From positions 124,001-188,000 of the forward strand of contig JBAWUJ010000077.1 of NCBI GenBank assembly GCA_037176705.1: a DNA stretch of 64,000 nt, written 5' to 3'. The stretch comes from Molossus alvarezi (lineage: Eukaryota > Chordata > Mammalia > Chiroptera > Molossidae). Below the pieces are notes generated by a model, which saw only the letters and a program-made list of their open reading frames with translations, did no database searches and had not been told where the DNA came from. Both the position numbers and the translations under genes were made by a program. Positions within the stretch are counted from its first letter, which is position 1. Each line of letters begins with the position of its first letter. Shown piece after piece: positions 58,185 to 64,000 of the stretch.

Positions 58185-58466
58185 CAATTTTGGGGAAACA
58201 CCACATTGTTTTCTATAGTGGCTGCACCGGTCTGCATTCCCACCAGCAGTGTACTAGAGTGCCTTTTCTCAACACCCTCATCAGCACTTGTTTTTTTGAT
58301 AATTTATTAATGGCAGCCATTCTGGTATGTGTGAGGTGATACCTCATAGTTTTAATTTGCACCTCTCTGATGATTAGTGACATTGAACATTTTTTTATAT
58401 ATCTTTTGGCAATTTGTATGTCCTGTTTGGAGAAGTGTCTATTTAGATCCTCTGCCTATTTTTTCT
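58185..58466 (-). mobile_element. LINE-1 ORF2 C-terminal fragment, minus strand (piece w)
   Basis: Reverse-complement L1 sequence of the ORF2 C-terminal domain. On the plus strand it shows CCCACCAGCAGTGTACTAGA, GTGTGAGGTGATACCTCATA and TTTGCACCTCTCTGATG. It ends at the AAAAAATGGGCAGAGGA-equivalent position, where the 3' end of the next minus-strand L1 begins, so that later L1 may have inserted into it or joined by recombination. Confidence 0.83.
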
Positions 58467-58469
58467 CTC

Positions 58470-60625
58470 TTTTTTTTTTCTTAATTAATTAATTTATTTT
58501 TGTTACAGATGTTTCTTCATTTCCCCCCACTGATCCCCCCTTCTGGCTCCCTCCCTGTCCTCTCTCCAGCTTTGTTGATCATTTTTATTTTTTATGCATA
58601 CATGCAAATAAGATCTGTGGTTTATCTCTCCCCCACCACACCCTCTTTTGGCTATTGTCTGTCTGTACCACTCTTCCATGTCTCTGGGACTACCCCATTC
58701 CTCAGACTGTTATGTTTATTATATTCCACAAATAAATGATCATATGAAACTTGTCTTTCTCTGTTTGGCTTGTTTACTTAGGATAATACTTTCCAAGTCC
58801 CTCCATGTCATCTCAAATAGTAAGAGATCTCTCTTATACCTGCATAATACTCCATTTTGTATATGTACCACAGCTTTTTTATCCATGAATCTACTAATGA
58901 GCATTTGGGTTGTTTCTAGACCTAGGCTATTGTAAATAGTGCTGCTACAAACTTGGGGGTACATATTTTTTTCTGATTGGCTATTCAGCCTTAGTAGAGT
59001 ATATTTTCAGAAGTGGGTTCACTAGGAAGATCAATTTTAATTTTTTGAGGTAACACCATATTGTTTTCCATAGTGATTACACCAGTCTGCATTCCCACCA
59101 GCAGTGTACTAGAGTCCTCCTTCCTCCACACCCTCGCCAACACTTATTGCCTGATTGTTAATGGCGGCCATTCTGAGAGGTGTGAGATGGTACCTCATTG
59201 TTGTTTTAATTTGCATCTCTCTGATGCCTAATGATGAGCATTTCTTCATATGTTTCTTAGCCATTTGTATGTCCTGTTTGCAGAGGTTTCTATTTGATTT
59301 CTCTGCCCATTTTTTAAGTGGATTGTTTGGGGTTTTTTTTGTTAAGTTGTATGAGCACTCTACATATATTGGTAATTAACCCCTTATCTGATATATCATT
59401 GGCAATTATGTTCTCCCATACAGTTGATTGCCTTTCTAATCTGATAATTTTTATCTTTTGCGGCGCAGAAGCTTTTGAGTTTGATGTAGTCCCAACTGTC
59501 CATTTTGTTCTTTGGTTCTGTTGCCTTTGGTGATGTATCAGTGAAAATTCTGCTGCATTTGAGGTCTGAAATTTTGTGGCCTAGGATTTTTATGGATTCA
59601 TGAATCATCATTTAAGTCTTTTATCCATTTTGAGTTAGTTCTTTTGTATGGTTTAAGGTGAAGTCTAGTTTCATTTTTTTTTTTTTTTTTGCATGTGGCT
59701 GTCCAATTTTTCCAACACCATTTATTAAAGAGGCTGTCTTTACTCCACTGTATCCTCTTGCCACCTTTGTCAAATATTAATTGAGCGTATTGCCTTGGGT
59801 CCATTTCTGGGTTCTCTGTTCTGTTCCACTGGTTTATATGCCTGTTCTTGTGCCAGTACCAGGCTGTTTTGCTTACAGAGGCTTTGTAGTATAACCTGAA
59901 ATCTGGCAATGTGGTCCCTACAAATTAGTTCTTCTTTTTCAAGATTGCTGTGGCTATTCGAGGTCTTTTTTAGTTGATTCCATGTAAACTTTTGAAGTAT
60001 TTATTCTAGTTCTGTGAAGTATGTCATTGTTATTTTTATGGGGATTGCATTGAATCTATAAATTGCTTTGGGTTATATGGACATTTTAATGATGTTAATT
60101 TTTTCAATCCATGACCAAGGTATATGCGTCCACTTTTTGATACCTTCCTCTATTTCTTTTTTCAATGTCCTGTAGTTTTCTGTGAATAGGTCCTTTATTA
60201 TTTGGTTAAATTGCTAGGTATACTATTTTTTTTTCCACGATGGTAATTGGGATTAGTTTCTTTTAGTTTCTCTTTATGTGAGTCATCATTGGTATATAAT
60301 CAATTTCTTCACATTAATTTTGTATCCTTCTACTTTGCCAAATACATTTATTAAGTCTAGTAAATTTTTGATGGAGTCTTTGGGGTTTTCTCCGTATAGT
60401 ATCATGTCATCTGCAAATAGTGACAGTTTCACTTTTTCCTTCCTATTTTGATCCCTTTTATTTCTTCTTCCTGTCTGATAGCTGTGTCTAAGACTTCTAG
60501 TACAATGTTAAATAATACTGGCAAAAGTAGGTATCCTTCTCTTGCTCCTGTCTTTAAGGGAAATGATTTTAATTTTTGCCCAGTGAGTATGATGTTGGTT
60601 GTAGGTCTTTCATATATGGCAACCC
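58470..60625 (-). mobile_element. 5'-truncated LINE-1, minus strand (piece x)
   Basis: This is the only sizeable L1 on the minus strand. Its 3' end lies at about 58470-58505 (plus-strand T-run, AATTAATTAATTTATTTTTG, ACAGATGTTTC). The ORF2 C-terminal domain extends to about 59900 and RT sequence to 60625. Read leftward, the RT keeps [10 protein letters not shown] near 60400-60430, followed by frame-breaking stops near 60290. It is truncated at about 60625, in the LNGQK-type codons before the QGCP motif region, exactly where the satellite begins. No ORF2 is intact. Confidence 0.87.
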
Positions 60626-63600
60626 AGTAGGTTTCATGGGTAACTGGATGACACAGTACCTGCTGGGTTGCACAGGCCTCTCTGGTACCTCAGCAGCCCA
60701 CAGACCCCATGGGCTGTACCTACTGGGTCTCACAGGTCTCTAAAGTGTCCCTACTGGGTTGCACAGGTTTCTAAGGTGTTTTAGCACCCCACAGTCCCTG
60801 CAGGTAACTAGATCATGCAGTCCCTGCTGGGTCATAGAGGTCTCTCTGGGGCTTCAGCACCCCATAGGTCCTGTGGGAAACTGGAAGGCACAGTCCCTGC
60901 TGGGTGCACAGGCAACTCTGGTGTTTTAGCACCCCGTAGTTGCCATGGGTAACTAGTTTGCACAGTCCCTGCTGGGTTTCAAAGGCCTCTGGTGCTTCAG
61001 AACCCCGCAGGCCCAGTGGGTAACTAGATAGCGCAGTCCCCACAGGGTGCAGAGTCCTCCTGGTGTTTTAACACCATGTAGTTCCCACTGGTAACTCATT
61101 CGCACCGTCCCTTCTTGGTCACACAGGCATCAGGTGCTTCAGCAGCCTGCAAGCCTTATGGGTAACTAGGTCAGGCAGTCCCTGCTGGGTTGCACAGACC
61201 TCTTTGGTGCTTCAACACCCTGCAGTTCCCGCAGGTAAATGGATGGCACAGTCTCTGCTGGGTTACGGAGGCCTCTGGTACTTGAGAACCCTGCAGGCCT
61301 GTGGGTAACTACATTGTCCAATCCCTGCTGGATACCACAGGCCTCTGTGTTGTTTTAGCACCCCGCAGTTACCACGGGTAACTAGATCCCACAGTCCCTG
61401 CTGGGTAGCACAGGCCTCTCTGGTGCTTCAACACCCCGCCGGTCCCAAGAGTAAATGGATGGCATGGTCCATGCTGTGTTGTGCAGGCCTTTTGGTGCTT
61501 CAGCAGCAGGCAGGCCCAGTGGATACTTGGATAATGCAGTCTCTGGTGGTTTGCAGTGGCCTCTCTAGTGCTTCAGCACCCCACAGGACCCGAGGGTAAC
61601 TAGATGGAGCAGTCACTTCTGGGTGCACAGGCCTCTCCAGTGTTTTAGCACCCCATAGTTCTCATGAATAACTAGTTCACACAGTCCCTGCTAGGTCCCA
61701 CAGGCCTCTGGTGCTTCAGCACCCTTCAGACCCATGGGTGACTAGGTCGAGCAGTGTCTGCAGAGAGCAAAGTCCTCTCTAGTGTTTTAGTGGCCCGCAG
61801 GTCTCATGGGTAACCTACTAGCACAGTCCTTGCTTGGTAATGCTGGTTCAGGTTTCAGCCCCATGCTGGCACTAGATCACGCAGTCTCTGATGGGTCACA
61901 CAGGTGTCTCTGATATTTTATCACACCGCATATCTTCAGGTAACGAGATGCCACAGTCCTTACTGGGTCACACAGGCCTAACTGATGTATTAGCACCCCA
62001 CAGTTCTGTGGGTAACTAGATTATGCAGTCCCTGCTGGGTCTTACAGGACTATCTAGTGTTTTGGCAGCACACAGTCTCCATGTGTAACTGGATGGCACA
62101 GTCCCTGCTGCATTGCACAGGCCCCTATGGTGCTTCAGCACCCCACCAGCCTCATGGGAAACTAGTTTGTGCAATGTATGCTGGGTTGCACATGTATCAC
62201 TAGTGCTTCTGCAGCTCACAAGTTGCACAAGCTATTGATGGCACAGTCCCTGCTAGGTTGCACTGGCTTCTCTGGAGCTTTAGCAGCCTACAGGTTTTGC
62301 TGGTAACTGGACGGCACTGTTCTTGCTGTGTCACACAGGGCTCTCTGGTGTTTCAGCACCTCACAGGTCCCATGGGTAACTGGATGGTCAATCCCTGGTA
62401 GGTCGCACGGGCCTTTCTGGTGCTTCAGCACCCCTCAGGTCCCAGGGGTAACTGGATGGCACAGTCCATCCTGGGTTGTGCAGGCCATTTATGTGCCTTA
62501 AGTTCCCCACCAGCTCAGTGGGTAATTAGATCACGCAGTTCCTTTTGGGTCACAAAGGACTCTCTGCCATTTTAGCACCCCGCAGTTCCAATGGGTAACT
62601 AGATTGCACAGTCACTGCTGTGTCATGCAGGCCTCAGGTACTTCAGCAGCCAGCATGTCCTGCAGGTAATTGGGTAGTCAGTCCTTGCTAGGTCTCATTG
62701 CCATCTCTGGTACTTCACCATTGGTAATTGGATGGCACTGTCCCTGCTGGGTTCTGCAGGCCTCTCTGGTGCTTCAGCACTCCACAGACCTCTTGGGTAA
62801 CTAGATGGTGCAGTCCCTGCTGGGTCTTGCAGGACTATCTGGTGTTTTGGCAGCACACTGTTCCCACTTGTAACTGGATTGCACAGTCCCTGCTGTGTGG
62901 CATAGGCCTCCATTGTACTTCAGCACCCCAACAGCCTCATGGGAAACTAGTTTGTTCAATGTCTGCTGGGTTGCACAGGCCTCTATGTTGTTTTAGCACC
63001 CCACAGTTCCTGTGAGTAACTAGACTGCACAGTTCCTGCTGGGTTGCACAGGCCTCTCTAGTGCTACTGCAGCTCACAAGTTGCACGGGCTATTAAATGG
63101 CACAGTCCCTGCTAGGTTGCACCAGCTTCTCTGGAGCTTGAGCAGCCTGCAGGTTTCACTGGTAACTGGATGGCACAGTTGCCGCTGGGTTGCGCAGGAC
63201 TCTTTTGTTTCAGAACCATGCAGGTATGCGGGTAAGTATATCTCACAGTCCCTGTTGTATTGCACAGGCCTCTATGTTGTTTTAGCACCCTGCAGTTCTT
63301 GTGAGTAACTAGATTGCACAGTTGCTGCTGGATCACACAGGCCTCTCTGCTACTTCATCACCTCGCATTTCTTGTGGGTAATTGGATGGCACAATCCATG
63401 GTAGGTGGCACAGACCTCTCTGCTGCTTCAGCACCCCACAGGTCCCGTGTGTAACTATATCACACAGTCTCTGCTGGGTCACAATGGCCTCTCTCATGCT
63501 TCAGCACCCTGCAGGACCACGGGTAACTAAATCGCACAGTTTCTGATCAGTTGCACAGGACTATGTTGCTTCAGTACCCTGCAGGCGTGTGGGTACGTGC

Positions 63601-64000
63601 ATCGCGCAGTCCGTGCTGTGTCGCACAGGCCTCTCTGATGTTTTAGCACCCCATAATTCCAGTGGTAACTAGATCGCACAGTTCCTGCCAGGTTTCACAG
63701 ATTTCTGTTGCTTCAGCTCCCTGCTGGCCTGTGGGAAAGTAGATCTTGCAGTACCTGCTGTGTAGCACAGGCCTCTCTGTTGTTTTAACTCCCCACAATG
63801 CCTGTGGGTAACTAGATCACTCAGTCCCTGCTGGGTCGTACAGGCCTCTCTGGTACTTCAGCACCCCGCAGGTCCCAAAGATAACCGGATGGCACAGTCT
63901 CTATTGTGATGCACAGGCCTTTTTGGTGCTTCAGCACCCCGCAGGCACAGTGTGTACCTATATCACGCAGTCCCTGCTTGCTAGCACAGGCCTCTCTGGT
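60626..64000. repeat. Satellite/minisatellite with ~72-bp monomer and higher-order pattern
   Basis: This tandem array fills the last 3.4 kb (about 47 monomers) and continues past the window. Monomer starts (GGTAACTAG-type) fall at 60803, 60876, 60948, 61019, 61090, 61161 and 61234, spacings of 71-73 bp. Conserved blocks in each monomer are GGTAACTAGAT, CACAGTCCCTGCTGGGT, CACAGGCCTCTCTGGTG and TTCAGCACCCCGCAG. Two monomer types alternate irregularly (GTTTTAGCACC with CAGTTCC, and GCTTCAGCACC with CAGGTCC). Marked variants recur at 785 and 858 bp, pointing to a higher-order unit of about 11-12 monomers. Confidence 0.93.

Noticed and set aside
60813..63336. Several open frames of 60-95 codons across the 72-bp repeat on both strands
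   Set aside because: 72 is a multiple of three, so any frame open in one monomer tends to stay open across several. The peptides simply repeat the monomer, and indels of one base between monomers break them.

Overview
The window is mammalian nuclear DNA, almost certainly from a bat. The evidence is several tRNA-headed SINEs of the bat VES type, at about 8964, 18455, 26636, 29187, 31426 and 38528, plus very abundant LINE-1 (L1) elements and old mammal-wide MIR and L2 remnants. I see no intact host protein-coding gene. Nearly every long open frame is a piece of L1 ORF1, ORF2 or 5' UTR, or an antisense shadow of one. I could not place the window on a chromosome. Letters a to x below name the L1 pieces in order.

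Layout. 1-7355: an L1 3' end (a), then a near full-length L1 (b, about 6.2 kb) with a CpG-rich 5' UTR, ORF1 and ORF2, broken by roughly ten small lesions. 7356-8566: non-L1 sequence of unknown identity. 8567-17250: a mosaic of L1 fragments (c-i), interrupted by a short GC-rich block at 14266-14533. 17251-23324: the longest L1-free stretch, holding a bat SINE, a 47-bp tail-less SINE head with a perfect 13-bp target-site duplication, MIR and L2. 23325-32932: more L1 (j-m), an ATAGAT microsatellite, and a GC-rich composite block at 27281-28190. 32933-48715: a head-to-tail array in which an L2-containing spacer lies between an L1 3' end and an L1 5' end three times, with a period of about 6.1-6.4 kb (m-n-o-p-q). 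48716-57250: further L1 mosaic (r-v). 57290-57900: an isolated CpG-rich block with GC boxes, YY1-like motifs and a consensus splice donor on the minus strand. 58185-60625: the only clear minus-strand L1 pieces (w, x). 60626-64000: a satellite or minisatellite with a monomer of about 72 bp that runs off the right edge.

How it fits together. Almost all L1 pieces point the same way. Shared internal deletions, shared SINE insertions and shared junctions tie distant copies to one another. The window therefore looks like the product of repeated unequal exchange and segmental duplication among L1s, followed by later SINE insertions that mark the order of events, because two SINE-filled sites have SINE-free paralogues in the same window. 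No new gene system is evident. The items most worth a second look are the satellite with its higher-order repeat, the L1-L2 array, the tail-less SINE head, the repeated GC-rich composite and the CpG-rich promoter-like block.
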